A stretch of 64,000 nucleotides of DNA from Alitiscatomonas aceti (lineage in GTDB: Bacteria; Bacillota; Clostridia; Lachnospirales; Lachnospiraceae), in the NCBI RefSeq assembly GCF_025567195.1, contig NZ_JAOQJF010000003.1:62001-126000 (forward strand). Reading direction: 5' to 3'. Numbering within the stretch: position 1 is the stretch's first letter; every line of letters starts with the position of its first letter. Of this stretch, positions 16,411-25,484 are shown piece by piece. Below the pieces are notes generated by a model. The model was not told where the DNA came from, ran no database searches, and was given only the letters and a program-made list of their open reading frames with translations. The position numbers were made by a program, and so were the translations under genes.

Positions 16411-17244
16411 GTGGTACAGATAGTGACGGATTCTTCTGTGCTCTATACAGAAGAAGAGGCGAAGGCGGCCGGATTTGACGTGATCCCCCTGTGTGTCAGC
16501 GTGGGAGATATGGATGGCCGGGATTTACAGATCGATATGGAAGAGTTCTACGGGCGTATTGGAAAGGGAGAGATTCCCAGGTCCTCCCAGCCTCCCATCG
16601 GGGATGTTGTGGAGGTCTATGAGAAATACCAGGATGCGGATGTTTTGAATATCTGTGTCGCCGACGGTCTTTCGGGGACGTATCATGGTGCCTTAAGCGC
16701 CAGGGATATGGTGGAAAACCGGGACCGGATCACCGTGTTCAACAGCCGGACCCTTTGCGGCCCCCACAGATATATGGTGGAAAAGGCCCAGAAGATGAAG
16801 GAGGAGGGGAAGGGGATCCCCGAGATCCTGGAATGGTTAAAGAGTGCAGCGGAAAAGACGGAATCTTTTCTGATCCCCCAGGACTTTGGATTTTTAAAGC
16901 GCGGAGGGAGGCTGACTCCTGTGGCGGCGGCCCTGGGTTCAGTCCTTAAGCTGAAGCCGGTGATGCGGCTGACGGAGGACGGCACCCGTCTGGATAAATT
17001 TTTTGTGAAGCGTACCATGTCAGCGGCTGTGTCCGGGATCATGGACCATATGAAGAAAAAAGGGATCGATGGGCGGTATCTCCTTTATATCGTCCATGCG
17101 GCGGCTCCCAAAGAAGCCGGAGCCATCCGTGAGATGATCGAAGCAGAATTTAAAGGGATCGGGATCCAGATGATGGATCTAAGCCCTGTATTCGTGGCCC
17201 AGGGCGGACCCGGGTGCGTGGCCATCCAGTATATCGAACGATAG
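16411..17244 (+). CDS. DegV family fatty-acid-binding protein
   Basis: 277 residues with the DegV features: VQIVTDSS at the N-terminus, SSQPPIGD, and DFGFLKRGGRLTPVAAALG in the middle. Members bind a fatty acid; some (FakB) present it to the FakA kinase for phospholipid synthesis. FakA is not in the window. The GTG at 16411 was chosen because GGAGGG lies 7 bases upstream; the in-frame GTG at 16396 overlaps that site. A strong terminator follows. Confidence 0.92.
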   Translation: MVQIVTDSSVLYTEEEAKAAGFDVIPLCVSVGDMDGRDLQIDMEEFYGRIGKGEIPRSSQPPIGDVVEVYEKYQDADVLNICVADGLSGTYHGALSARDMVENRDRITVFNSRTLCGPHRYMVEKAQKMKEEGKGIPEILEWLKSAAEKTESFLIPQDFGFLKRGGRLTPVAAALGSVLKLKPVMRLTEDGTRLDKFFVKRTMSAAVSGIMDHMKKKGIDGRYLLYIVHAAAPKEAGAIREMIEAEFKGIGIQMMDLSPVFVAQGGPGCVAIQYIER

Positions 17245-17254
17245 GAATAAAAAG

Positions 17255-17306
17255 GACCGGTACCTTCCGGGGCATGAGGCTGCCCGGGAGCGTACCGGTC
17301 TTTTTT
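17255..17306. terminator. Bidirectional terminator between convergent genes
   Basis: GACCGGTAC (17255-17263) pairs with GTACCGGTC (17292-17300) with further pairing inside; T runs follow on the plus strand and, read from the other side, on the minus strand. It serves the DegV gene and the lipoprotein gene facing it. Confidence 0.88.
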
Positions 17307-17347
17307 GGGTTCCTGGCAAAAGGGAGGGGACTGGCCCCGACCGCTTT

Positions 17348-18211
17348 TTATTCTGCAACGGTCACAGAAGTGATGTGCGGGTTTACGCCCTCATACCAGT
17401 AAAGGAAGCCCTCGGCGTCGATGGTCTGGCCGATCTCCAGGGCCTTTACAGCGGCATATACATCAGAGGAAGCATCGCAGAGGTAGGACTCTACAACGAA
17501 GGAATAGGTCTGGCCGTTATAGGAAACGTTAAAGTACAGATCGTCGCCTTCAGAGCCGCTTCCATCCCAGTTGTAAAGGAAAGCGACGTCATTGCCGTCC
17601 GCATCCTTTCCTGCGGGCTCCACAGTCAGTCCCTTAAAGGTGGCCAGCTGGTTCTGGTGGTCGATGAGCTCGTCCTTGCCCAGAAGCTCTGTGGCGTCAA
17701 AGGGCTCAGCGATGAATTCACCATCGACAAATTCGAAGGTGGCGTCGATGATCTCCACCTCGCCGGACCACTCAGTCTTATAGCCGGTTACCCGGATCGT
17801 TGCGCCGGGAACTAATTTTTCATAGTCCTCTTTGGAGCAGGCCATGTTATAAAGGAAGTATGCGCCGTCCTCATCCTGGGCGTAAACGGTGGCCTTGTCC
17901 TCCCACCAGGACTGCTTTGCCTGTACGGAAGCCTCGATGACAACCTTGGAATCCAGCTCGGCGGCCATGTACTCCTCATAGCTCATGACAGAAACCTCTC
18001 CGGCCTCAGCGGCAGACGTTTCGGCAGCGGAGGTTTCAGCGGCAGACGTTTCGGCAGCGGAGGTTTCAGCGGCAGATGTCTCAGCAGCAGAAGTCTCGGC
18101 GGCTGTGGTCTCAGCCTCGCTGGCGGCTGTGGTTTCGGTGCTGTTTCCGGAACAGCCGGTCATGGCCATAGCCATGGAAAGTGCGATTGCGGTTACTGTG
18201 ATTTTTTTCAT
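17348..18211 (-). CDS. Lipoprotein with ETSAA repeats, function unknown
   Basis: 287 residues. MKKITVTAIALSMAMAMTGC is a lipoprotein signal; then a Thr/Ser/Ala/Glu linker holds six ETSAA units; the rest (about 215 residues) looks like two related beta-rich domains, e.g. DSKVVIEASVQAKQSWWED with YAQDEDGAYFLYN, and later LATFKGLTVEPAG with AFLYNWDGSGSEGDDLYFN, suggestive of OB-like folds. Similar uncharacterised proteins are common in Lachnospiraceae. The start at 18211 has AAGGAGA upstream; an in-frame start at 18244 is rejected. Confidence 0.8.
   Translation of the reverse strand: MKKITVTAIALSMAMAMTGCSGNSTETTAASEAETTAAETSAAETSAAETSAAETSAAETSAAETSAAEAGEVSVMSYEEYMAAELDSKVVIEASVQAKQSWWEDKATVYAQDEDGAYFLYNMACSKEDYEKLVPGATIRVTGYKTEWSGEVEIIDATFEFVDGEFIAEPFDATELLGKDELIDHQNQLATFKGLTVEPAGKDADGNDVAFLYNWDGSGSEGDDLYFNVSYNGQTYSFVVESYLCDASSDVYAAVKALEIGQTIDAEGFLYWYEGVNPHITSVTVAE
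18008..18097 (-). repeat. 30-base tandem repeat coding for ETSAA units
   Basis: Three units of 30 bases (two nearly identical, one diverged), each coding for two 5-residue ETSAA units in the linker of the lipoprotein. Copy changes would keep the frame, so the effect would be a longer or shorter linker. Confidence 0.85.
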
Positions 18212-18274
18212 AATCAGCTCTCCTTTTAATACAATATTTCCCAACCACCTATTATAGCTGAAAAAACGGGAAAA

Positions 18275-19873
18275 TCAATGATTTTGTGTTCTCTTTTTCA
18301 AGATATCCCGGAAGGCCCAGAGAAGGATCAGTACCCAGGAAAGTATAAGACCGCCCACGAGGACCCTGGCGGTCCAGGGAAGAGGACCCAGATCGGTCTT
18401 TCCAGAGGTCTGGGCCTTCACCTCATCCAGATGGTAAAGGCTGGCCACATCGTCAAAAAGACGGTCCATGTAGGCATCGTCCACGGTCTCCTTCCGCCGG
18501 ACAGATTTGGTCACGCTTTCGATGAGCTGGCCCGCTGCGTCCCGGAGAGAGGCAGAGCCGTTGAACACAGGAGTTACAAAGGTATTTCCGGTGTTGGAAA
18601 GGAGCAGCATGGATGCCTGGATTTTTATTTTATAAAAATCATCGTCATCCTCCCCGGCCCTGGAAAGATAGTCCTGGTATTCCGCTGAATCCTGGGCCAT
18701 GGAGGTCACAGGAACGTACCCCTCGGTCCGGGCGTAGGCGGTCTGGACCTGGTTAGTCAGCAGATACTGGGTAAAGAGCCAGGAAGCCATCACCTCTCCC
18801 GGATCCTCTTTATTGAAGATGCATACAGACGGTCCCTGGGAGATCATCTGCGGGTGCTCCGGATCAAACTGGGGAATGGGCATGATCTCTGTTTCAAAAT
18901 CCACCCGGGCATCCTCAGCAATATCAGAAAGGGGAGCCCCGGCGCCCATCCAGGTGGCTCCTGCTGTGGAATCGATGGCGAAAACGCACTGACCGGCATT
19001 CAGAAAGTTGGCCGGATAGCTGGAGATCTTAAAGGTGGAAAAGGCCCCGGTCCCAGCATGGCCGGCGATGGAAGAAAGGAGCTCCCTGGTGGTATCGTTA
19101 AAGAGCTGGATCTCCCCCGACGGCGTGGAATAGCCTGCGCCCTTCTGTCTCAGCATCTGGATCATCATGTTGTCTGTGGATTTATAGATGAAGGGGATCA
19201 TCACCTTCTGTCCGTTGACCTTATAGACTCCGTTTTCATCCTTTTTGGCAGCCGCCTCGGATACCTCCCAGATAAAATCCCAGGTGAGGGTCTCCGGCAG
19301 GGTGTAGCTCAGCTTTTCCACATAGGTCTTATTGATATAGCAGGCCTCGGTGGAACGCATGAAGGGCATGGCGTAGGTGCGCCCGTTTACGGTACACTCC
19401 TTTAAAAATTCCGGGATCAGATCCTCCTTTCCGGGACCGTCAAATTTCAGACGGCTGCCTCCCAGCCCGAATTCCGGATCCTCAGAAAGAGCGTCCAGGG
19501 GGACCACCACGTTGTCTCCGGTGAGATAGGTGGCGATGTGGTCGGGATAGGTGATGCAGACGTTGGGTGTGGTCCCGGTGGAGATATTGGTGATCACGTC
19601 GTTGTAGATCTTTCCATAGTCTGTATACAGCCGCAGGTTTACCGTGATATTGGGATACAGGGCCTGGAAATCCTCAATGGCCTTTTTGTAAATGTCCGTC
19701 TGACGCTTGTTGGTGTCATTTTTGGCCCAGAAGGTGATCTCATATGCTTTTGTCTCATCAAAGGTCTCCGGCGGCTGGAAGGCCTCCGTTTCCCTGGAGC
19801 CGTGGCAGCCGGACAGGAAAACGGCGCAGGCCGCGCCCAGAAAAAGGGGAAAAAGCCGTTTCCATCGGATCAT
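18275..19873 (-). CDS. UgpB-like ABC binding lipoprotein with extra C-terminal membrane helix
   Basis: 532 residues, family 1 extracellular solute-binding protein. The N-terminus has a lipobox (AVFLSGC). The body has YEITFWAKNDTNKRQTD and IYNDVITNISTGTTPNVCI, which fit CUT1 binding proteins of the UgpB type. Unusually, the last 35 residues form a clear transmembrane helix (VLVGGLILSWVLILLWAF) ending in a basic tail. Its ATG overlaps the stop of the upstream permease gene. It is last in the operon, after the ATPase and both permeases. Substrate is a guess: sugar or glycerol phosphate. Confidence 0.85.
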   Translation of the reverse strand: MIRWKRLFPLFLGAACAVFLSGCHGSRETEAFQPPETFDETKAYEITFWAKNDTNKRQTDIYKKAIEDFQALYPNITVNLRLYTDYGKIYNDVITNISTGTTPNVCITYPDHIATYLTGDNVVVPLDALSEDPEFGLGGSRLKFDGPGKEDLIPEFLKECTVNGRTYAMPFMRSTEACYINKTYVEKLSYTLPETLTWDFIWEVSEAAAKKDENGVYKVNGQKVMIPFIYKSTDNMMIQMLRQKGAGYSTPSGEIQLFNDTTRELLSSIAGHAGTGAFSTFKISSYPANFLNAGQCVFAIDSTAGATWMGAGAPLSDIAEDARVDFETEIMPIPQFDPEHPQMISQGPSVCIFNKEDPGEVMASWLFTQYLLTNQVQTAYARTEGYVPVTSMAQDSAEYQDYLSRAGEDDDDFYKIKIQASMLLLSNTGNTFVTPVFNGSASLRDAAGQLIESVTKSVRRKETVDDAYMDRLFDDVASLYHLDEVKAQTSGKTDLGPLPWTARVLVGGLILSWVLILLWAFRDILKKRTQNH

Positions 19874-20751
19874 CCTTTCATTCCTCCTCTCGATACGCCT
19901 TCCATGATCTTTTTGCGGAATACAAGGAACAGTGTAATGAGCGGCACTGAGATCACCACCACGGCCGCCATCATGGCCGGGATATTCTCGCGGCCAAAGC
20001 CGTTCTCACGGATCTCCTGGATCCCGTTGGATACCAGGAAAAGGTCCGGGTTATCGGTGACCAGCCGGGGCCATACATAGGAGTTCCAGCATTCAATGAT
20101 CTTTAAAATGATAATGGTGACGATGGTAGGGCGGCAGATGGGGATCAGGACCTTCCATAGATATTTAAAATCGGAGGTTCCGTCCACCCGGGCCGCCTTG
20201 TATAATTCGTCCGGCACCTGCTCAAAGTTTTCCTTCAGCAGATAAATATAAAAGACGGACGTTACCGACGGCAGGATCAGACCGGCGAAGGTGTTTCTGA
20301 GGTCCAGGCCGGTGATGGTGGCGAAGTTGGTGATGACCACCAGTTCATTGGGGATCATCATTAAGGAAAGAAACAGTAAAAATACCAGATTCTTTCCCTT
20401 AAATTCCAGCCTGGCAAAGGCGTAGGCCGCCAGGATGCTGACCGCCGCCATGATGGCCGTGGTGAGCACTGTGAATACCAGGGTATTCAGAAGATACCGG
20501 CCCAGAGGGACTGCGGTAAAAGCTGCCTTATAGTTTTCTAAGGTGGGAGACAGGGTAAAGAGCGCCGGTATGTGCTCCGCGTTGTAGGAGCCGTAGCTTT
20601 TTACTGAGGTTAAGAGCATCCAGTAAAAGGGAAACAGCACCATAAGGGCCCATAAGACCAGGGCTGTGTAGGTGAGCGCTTTTCTGACAAGAGCCCGCCT
20701 GCGTTCTGTCTGCCGGATCCGTTCAAGATCCGTCTGATTTGGATGATTCAT
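19870..20751 (-). CDS. CUT1 ABC transporter permease, MalG/UgpE type
   Basis: 293 residues with six hydrophobic segments and the EAA loop ELYKAARVDGTSDFKYLW that docks on the ATPase. The C-terminus KKIMEGVSRGGMKG is typical of UgpE-like permeases. It starts 12 bases after the other permease gene and its stop overlaps the binding-protein start. Inner part of the transporter pore. Confidence 0.92.
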   Translation of the reverse strand: MNHPNQTDLERIRQTERRRALVRKALTYTALVLWALMVLFPFYWMLLTSVKSYGSYNAEHIPALFTLSPTLENYKAAFTAVPLGRYLLNTLVFTVLTTAIMAAVSILAAYAFARLEFKGKNLVFLLFLSLMMIPNELVVITNFATITGLDLRNTFAGLILPSVTSVFYIYLLKENFEQVPDELYKAARVDGTSDFKYLWKVLIPICRPTIVTIIILKIIECWNSYVWPRLVTDNPDLFLVSNGIQEIRENGFGRENIPAMMAAVVVISVPLITLFLVFRKKIMEGVSRGGMKG

Positions 20752-20763
20752 ATTGACCTCCTG

Positions 20764-21651
20764 TTACTGGTTCTGCCTGCGGCTCACCAGGAGATTCACA
20801 CAGGTGATGGTGAGCACGATGGCAAAAAGGATGATGGCAGCCGCTGAGGCGTAGGACGGATAACCGCCGGAGGCCCCGTACAGCATATCGTAAACGTACC
20901 CGACAATGGTGTTCATTCCGGCAGCGTTCAGATCGGTGCCGAACAGAGCCACAGCATCGCTGTACGCCTTAAAGGCCCCGATGAAGCCGGTGATCACCAG
21001 ATACACGATCATGGGAGAGATCATGGGCAGGGTGATCCTGGTAAAGGTCCTGAACCGGGAGGTCCCGTCCACCCGGGCCGCTTTATAATAGTCCGGATTC
21101 ACCGAAGCCAGGGCGCTGGTGAGGATCAGGATCTTAAAGGGCAGCACCACCCAGACCGTATAAAAACAGAGTACGGTCATTTTAGCCCAGTAGGGGCCGT
21201 CGATGAAATCCACGGACGGGCCGCCGAACCACTGGATCATCAGATTAACAAGGCCGTCGGTGTATTCCGTTTTCTGGAACAGGATCATGAACACCAGGCC
21301 CACGGCCAGGGTGTTGGTCACATAGGGCAGAAAATAAATGGTCTGGAACAGGTTTCTTAAGGGCTTTATGGAGCTTAAGCCCAGGGAGATGAGGAGCGCC
21401 AGGCCTGTAGACATAGGAACCGTGATGACCACCAGGAGGAAGGTGTTTTTCACCGCCTGGAGAAAATACGGGTCGTGGAGCACATAGGAATAGTTGTAGG
21501 TTCCCACGCCGAAATACGTCTGGGAAGCAAAGTTATAGCCCTCCTCCAGGGAATAGACGAAAACGTCTATGAGCGGATATACCATAAAGCAGCCGAGAAA
21601 CAGGATGGCCGGAAGCAGGTACAGCCAGGGCTTTAGATCTGAATGTTTCAT
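20764..21651 (-). CDS. CUT1 ABC transporter permease, MalF/UgpA type
   Basis: 295 residues with six hydrophobic segments and the EAA loop DYYKAARVDGTSRFRTF. Partner of the UgpE-like permease. It follows the ATPase gene by 21 bases. Confidence 0.92.
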   Translation of the reverse strand: MKHSDLKPWLYLLPAILFLGCFMVYPLIDVFVYSLEEGYNFASQTYFGVGTYNYSYVLHDPYFLQAVKNTFLLVVITVPMSTGLALLISLGLSSIKPLRNLFQTIYFLPYVTNTLAVGLVFMILFQKTEYTDGLVNLMIQWFGGPSVDFIDGPYWAKMTVLCFYTVWVVLPFKILILTSALASVNPDYYKAARVDGTSRFRTFTRITLPMISPMIVYLVITGFIGAFKAYSDAVALFGTDLNAAGMNTIVGYVYDMLYGASGGYPSYASAAAIILFAIVLTITCVNLLVSRRQNQ

Positions 21652-21672
21652 ATAAGGAAGTCCCCCTGTGTT

Positions 21673-22773
21673 TTATGAGATGGAAAATGGGATCCGCGCT
21701 CCGGTCTCCCTGTGGAACAGGAACACCTTGGACGGCTTTAAGGAAAAATGCACGGATCCGGCGTCCCGGTCCACGGGCGTTTCTGCAGTGATGATGGAGC
21801 GGACCGAGGGATTTTCAGAACAGGGATGGGAGGAGATCACGCTCACGTCCCGGCCCATGACCTCCACCCGGCTTAAGCTGGCGGCAAAGGGGCCGTTTTC
21901 GGTGAGGATGAAGCCCTCGGGACGGATCCCCACGGTCACTGGCTGGTCCGGAACGCCCTTCACAGAAAGGACTGGCTGGTCTCCCAGCCACAGCGTCTCC
22001 TTCCGCACCTCTCCCTTAAACATATTGATGGGCGGGTTTCCCAGGAATTTTGCCACAAACAGGCTGGCCGGATCGTCGTACACCTCCTGGGGGCGGCCCA
22101 TCTGCATGAAGATCCCGTCCTTCATGACCACGATCTGGTCGGAGATGCTCATGGCCTCCTCCTGGTCGTGGGTGACGAAAACGGTGGTGACTCTGGTCTC
22201 CTGCTGGATCTTCCGGATCTCCTCCCGGGTCTGGAGCCGCAGGCGGGCGTCCAGGTTGGACAGGGGCTCGTCTAAGAGGAGCACGTTGGGCGTTTTCACC
22301 AGGGCCCTGGCGATGGCTACCCGCTGCTGCTGGCCGCCGGAAAGCTCTCGGGGCTTCCGGTCCATGAGCCCCTGGATCTGTACCAGTCCAGCGGCTTTTT
22401 CTGCCCGCCGGTTCATTTCTTCTTTGGAAAGCTTCTGCTTTCCTTTGAGGTTTTCCAGAGGGAACAGGATGTTCTGGCGCACAGTCAGATGGGGATACAG
22501 GGCGTAATTCTGGAACACCATGCCAACACCTCTGAGCTCCGGGGGCATATCCGTCACATCGGTGTCCCCGAAATAGATCTTCCCCTCTGTGGGAGCTTCC
22601 AGGCCGCAGAGCAGGTTTAAGGCCGTGCTTTTTCCGCAGCCGGACGGCCCCAGAAGGCCGATGAGGGAGCCGTCGGGGATCTCAAAGGTGAAATCACTGA
22701 CGGCTGTCACCTCTTCCCCCTTCTTCCCGCGGGCCGGAAATTTTTTTGTGAGATGCTCTAATACAATTTTCAT
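21673..22773 (-). CDS. CUT1 ABC transporter ATPase, UgpC/MsmK type
   Basis: 366 residues. Walker A GPSGCGKST, signature LSGGQQQRVAIARAL, Walker B VLLLDEPLSNLD, H-loop VTHDQEEA, then a TOBE region (VTVGIRPEGF). First gene of the minus-strand operon, with CAGGAGA eight bases before ATG 22773 and its own promoter. Drives uptake through the two permeases downstream. Confidence 0.94.
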   Translation of the reverse strand: MKIVLEHLTKKFPARGKKGEEVTAVSDFTFEIPDGSLIGLLGPSGCGKSTALNLLCGLEAPTEGKIYFGDTDVTDMPPELRGVGMVFQNYALYPHLTVRQNILFPLENLKGKQKLSKEEMNRRAEKAAGLVQIQGLMDRKPRELSGGQQQRVAIARALVKTPNVLLLDEPLSNLDARLRLQTREEIRKIQQETRVTTVFVTHDQEEAMSISDQIVVMKDGIFMQMGRPQEVYDDPASLFVAKFLGNPPINMFKGEVRKETLWLGDQPVLSVKGVPDQPVTVGIRPEGFILTENGPFAASLSRVEVMGRDVSVISSHPCSENPSVRSIITAETPVDRDAGSVHFSLKPSKVFLFHRETGARIPFSIS

Positions 22774-22810
22774 GGGATCGTATCTCCTGACGTAATATTG
22801 ATTCCTTTCG

Positions 22811-22838
22811 ATTATAGCGGATTCCGCTTTTTTTTCAA
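22811..22838 (-). promoter_or_regulatory. Promoter of the UgpBAEC-like operon
   Basis: Read on the minus strand: TTGAAA (22838-22833), 16 bases, TATAAT (22816-22811). The leader before ATG 22773 is about 30 bases. Confidence 0.7.
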
Positions 22839-22873
22839 GGTTTCCGGAGGAAAAGATTGGGAAGGAAGGCGGG

Positions 22874-22902
22874 TTGCCTTTTTTTCTCTTTCAGAGTACA
22901 AT
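22874..22902 (+). promoter_or_regulatory. Promoter of the metallo-beta-lactamase-fold lipoprotein gene
   Basis: TTGCCT (22874-22879), 17 bases, TACAAT (22897-22902). Divergent from the transporter promoter about 40 bases away. Confidence 0.6.
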
Positions 22903-22945
22903 AGTTCTGACTGCGGAAGGAATTACAAAAGAAAAGAGGAATTTT

Positions 22946-24025
22946 ATGGAAGAGATCCGAAACAAAAAGAAAATATGGGGCCGGTTCCTGCTTTCGATGC
23001 TGCTGGCGGCAGGACTTATTTCCGGCTGCGGAAACAGTGCTGGGACAGAGCTGCCGGCGGAACAGACGGCGGACGGTTCCGGCCTTGAAGTCCATTTCAT
23101 CGACGTAGGCCAGGCGGACGCGGCCCTGGTGCTCTGTGACGGGGAAAGCATGCTGATCGACGGCGGAAACTCTGAGGATTCGGACGTGATCTATACCTAT
23201 CTGGAAAAGCAGAAGGTGGAGGAGCTGGATTATATGGTCTGTACCCATGCCCACGAGGACCATGTGGGAGGCCTCTCCGGAGCCCTTACGTATGCGTCTG
23301 TGGATACAGCCCTTGCCCCGGTGACGGAGTACGACAGCAGGGCCTTTAGAAATTTTCTGGAGGGACTGGAAAAGCAGGGGACAGAGATCACCATACCAGA
23401 GGCCGGAGACAGCTTTTCCCTGGGAAGCGCCCAGGTGAAGATCCTGGGACCGGTCCGGGAGACGGATGAGACCAACAATACCTCCATCGTTCTCCGGATC
23501 GTATATGGGGATACGTCATTTTTATTCACCGGAGATGCGGAGCGGGAAGAGGAGGAGGACATCTTGGATACAGGGGAAGTCTTAAAGAGCACGGTCCTAA
23601 AGGTGGGCCACCACGGAAGCGACAGCTCCACTTCTTATCCGTTCCTTCGGGAGGTGATGCCGGAGTACGGCGTGATCTCTGTGGGGACCGGAAATACCTA
23701 CGGCCATCCCACCCAGGAGGTCTTAAGCCGTCTGAGCGATGCGGGCGTGACGGTGTACCGGACGGATCTCCAGGGAGATATCATCTGTACCAGCGACGGC
23801 GCGGAGGTCACCTTCCGGACTGCTAAAGATACGGCTCCCCAGGAGGGAAGAAAGCCGGATCAGGAGGAGAAGGAATATATCCTCAATACAAATACTATGA
23901 AGTTCCACGCCCCCGCCTGCTCCAGCGCGGCGGAGATGGGGCCGGAGAACAAAAAGGAATTTAAAGGAACCAGAGAGGAGCTGCTGGAACAGGGATACAG
24001 TCCCTGCGGCCGGTGTAAGCCGTAG
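22946..24025 (+). CDS. Secreted ComEC-like metallo-beta-lactamase-fold lipoprotein
   Basis: 359 residues. Lipobox LISGC, then a MBL domain like the C-terminal domain of ComEC: EVHFIDVGQADAALV, the metal motif THAHEDH (HxHxDH), LKVGHHGSDSSTS and YGHPTQEV. The last 45 residues (KFHAPACS, then GYSPCGRCKP) carry a Cys-x...CxxC pattern found at the end of some secreted nucleases. The DNA-channel part of ComEC is absent. ATG 22946 has AGAGGA upstream. Likely an extracellular hydrolase, perhaps on nucleic acids; that is inference. Confidence 0.82.
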   Translation: MEEIRNKKKIWGRFLLSMLLAAGLISGCGNSAGTELPAEQTADGSGLEVHFIDVGQADAALVLCDGESMLIDGGNSEDSDVIYTYLEKQKVEELDYMVCTHAHEDHVGGLSGALTYASVDTALAPVTEYDSRAFRNFLEGLEKQGTEITIPEAGDSFSLGSAQVKILGPVRETDETNNTSIVLRIVYGDTSFLFTGDAEREEEEDILDTGEVLKSTVLKVGHHGSDSSTSYPFLREVMPEYGVISVGTGNTYGHPTQEVLSRLSDAGVTVYRTDLQGDIICTSDGAEVTFRTAKDTAPQEGRKPDQEEKEYILNTNTMKFHAPACSSAAEMGPENKKEFKGTREELLEQGYSPCGRCKP

Positions 24026-24046
24026 GAGGCAGGAAAGAGGAGAACT

Positions 24047-24868
24047 ATGAAACTGGAAGAAAACAGAGCGCCGGACCCGAAGGAGGAGCCTGTGGCCGGG
24101 GACAGGCAGGAGATCATGGAGATCGCCATGCGGGCCGGGCACATCCTTCTGGAAAACGGTGCAGAGATCTCCCGGGTGGAGGAGACCATTGACCGGATCT
24201 GCCGTCATTACGGGATCCAGTCGGCAAATTCATTTGTCCTCAGCAATGGGATCTTTTCCACCATGGGAAACCAGAGAGAAGAATTCTTTGCCAGGGTGCA
24301 ACACATTCCCGTCAGCGGCGCCCACCTGAACCGGGTGGCGGCCGTCAACCAGCTTTCCCGGGAGATCGAGGAAGGAAAACACACCATCGCGGATCTGGAG
24401 CGGTGCCTGGACGACATTGAAAACATGCCGGGAAAGCGAAATATTGTCCAGATCATGGCGTCAGCAGTGGGAAGCGGTGCATTCTGCCTGTTTTTCGGCG
24501 GTGATCTCCTGGACAGCGCGGCGGCATTTTTATCCGGGATGCTTTTGTATGTGTATATCCTTTACGGGGGATACAGGCTTTCCCGGCTGGTGGAGCATAT
24601 CCTGGGAGGGGCCCTGGTAACGTTTTTATGTATGGTATTCTATCACCTGGGCCTGGGCCATAACGTCAGCTCCATGATCATCGGCTCTGTGATCCCCATG
24701 ATCCCCGGGGTGGCCTTCACCAACGCGATCCGGGATCTGACGGACGGGGACTATATTGCCGGTTCGGTGCGGATGATGGATACGGCGCTGGTGGTCCTGG
24801 GGATCGCCCTGGGAGTGGGGATGATGTTCACCGCTTATTACCGGATCACAGGAGGAAATCTGCTATGA
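24047..24868 (+). CDS. Threonine/serine exporter, ThrE N-terminal type subunit
   Basis: 273 residues of the ThrE/DUF1212 family: a soluble N-terminal part (MRAGHILLENGAEISRVEETI, SNGIFSTM) and then five or so hydrophobic segments. With the next gene it makes up a split ThrE, which in Corynebacterium is one protein exporting threonine and serine. The two genes overlap by 4 bases. Confidence 0.88.
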   Translation: MKLEENRAPDPKEEPVAGDRQEIMEIAMRAGHILLENGAEISRVEETIDRICRHYGIQSANSFVLSNGIFSTMGNQREEFFARVQHIPVSGAHLNRVAAVNQLSREIEEGKHTIADLERCLDDIENMPGKRNIVQIMASAVGSGAFCLFFGGDLLDSAAAFLSGMLLYVYILYGGYRLSRLVEHILGGALVTFLCMVFYHLGLGHNVSSMIIGSVIPMIPGVAFTNAIRDLTDGDYIAGSVRMMDTALVVLGIALGVGMMFTAYYRITGGNLL

Positions 24869-25380
24869 CGAAGCTTTCTGCATGGTTTGCTTTTTTTCCG
24901 CCTTTTCCCACAGGCGAGCTTTTTAAGCAGCTTCTGGCGGCGGGCGTGGGGACGGCGGCTTTTTCCGTCCTGTTTTATGTACCGAGGAAATACTATGGCT
25001 TCTGCGCGGCCTGCGGTGCCTGGGGCTGGCTCACATATTTTGTCCTGGAATGGGCCGGGATGACTGTAACGGAGGCTACATTTTTTGCGGCAGCAGCGGT
25101 GGTTTTTTTGTCCAGGCTGTTTGCGGTCATGGAGCGGTGCCCGGCCACTCTGTTCATGATCCCGGGGATCTTTCCCCTGGTGCCTGGGGCTGGGATCTAC
25201 TGGACAGCTTATTATATCGTGACGGATCAGATGGAACTGGCCAGCCGTACGGGCTTTTCCGCTGTCAAGGCGGCGGTGGCCATCGTTCTGGGGATCATTT
25301 TTGTGTTTGAGATCCCTCAGAGCTTTTTTAAACGGGTCCTGGGAAAAAAACGGGCGGGGGAAACCGCCCGGAACCAGTAA
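24865..25380 (+). CDS. Threonine/serine exporter, ThrE C-terminal type subunit
   Basis: 171 residues, mostly hydrophobic, of the ThrE_2/DUF3815 family; MIPGIFPLVPGAGIYWTAYY is the recognisable core. It starts inside the stop of the preceding gene (ATGA), as expected for two halves of one transporter. Confidence 0.88.
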   Translation: MTKLSAWFAFFPPFPTGELFKQLLAAGVGTAAFSVLFYVPRKYYGFCAACGAWGWLTYFVLEWAGMTVTEATFFAAAAVVFLSRLFAVMERCPATLFMIPGIFPLVPGAGIYWTAYYIVTDQMELASRTGFSAVKAAVAIVLGIIFVFEIPQSFFKRVLGKKRAGETARNQ

Positions 25381-25411
25381 AATGCGCCGGGAAAGAAAAA
25401 GAATACAGGTA

Positions 25412-25440
25412 TTTACAGATTTTTCCCAATATGCTATAAT
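25412..25440 (+). promoter_or_regulatory. Promoter of the SEC-C gene
   Basis: TTTACA (25412-25417), 17 bases, TATAAT (25435-25440). Near consensus; leader about 38 bases. Confidence 0.75.
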
Positions 25441-25484
25441 ACTAAGAGTCTGTATCTTAAGAATACGAAAAGGATGGTTTTACA

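Noticed and set aside
18008..18097. CRISPR-like array
   Set aside because: The units are contiguous, without spacers, and lie in frame in a lipoprotein gene.
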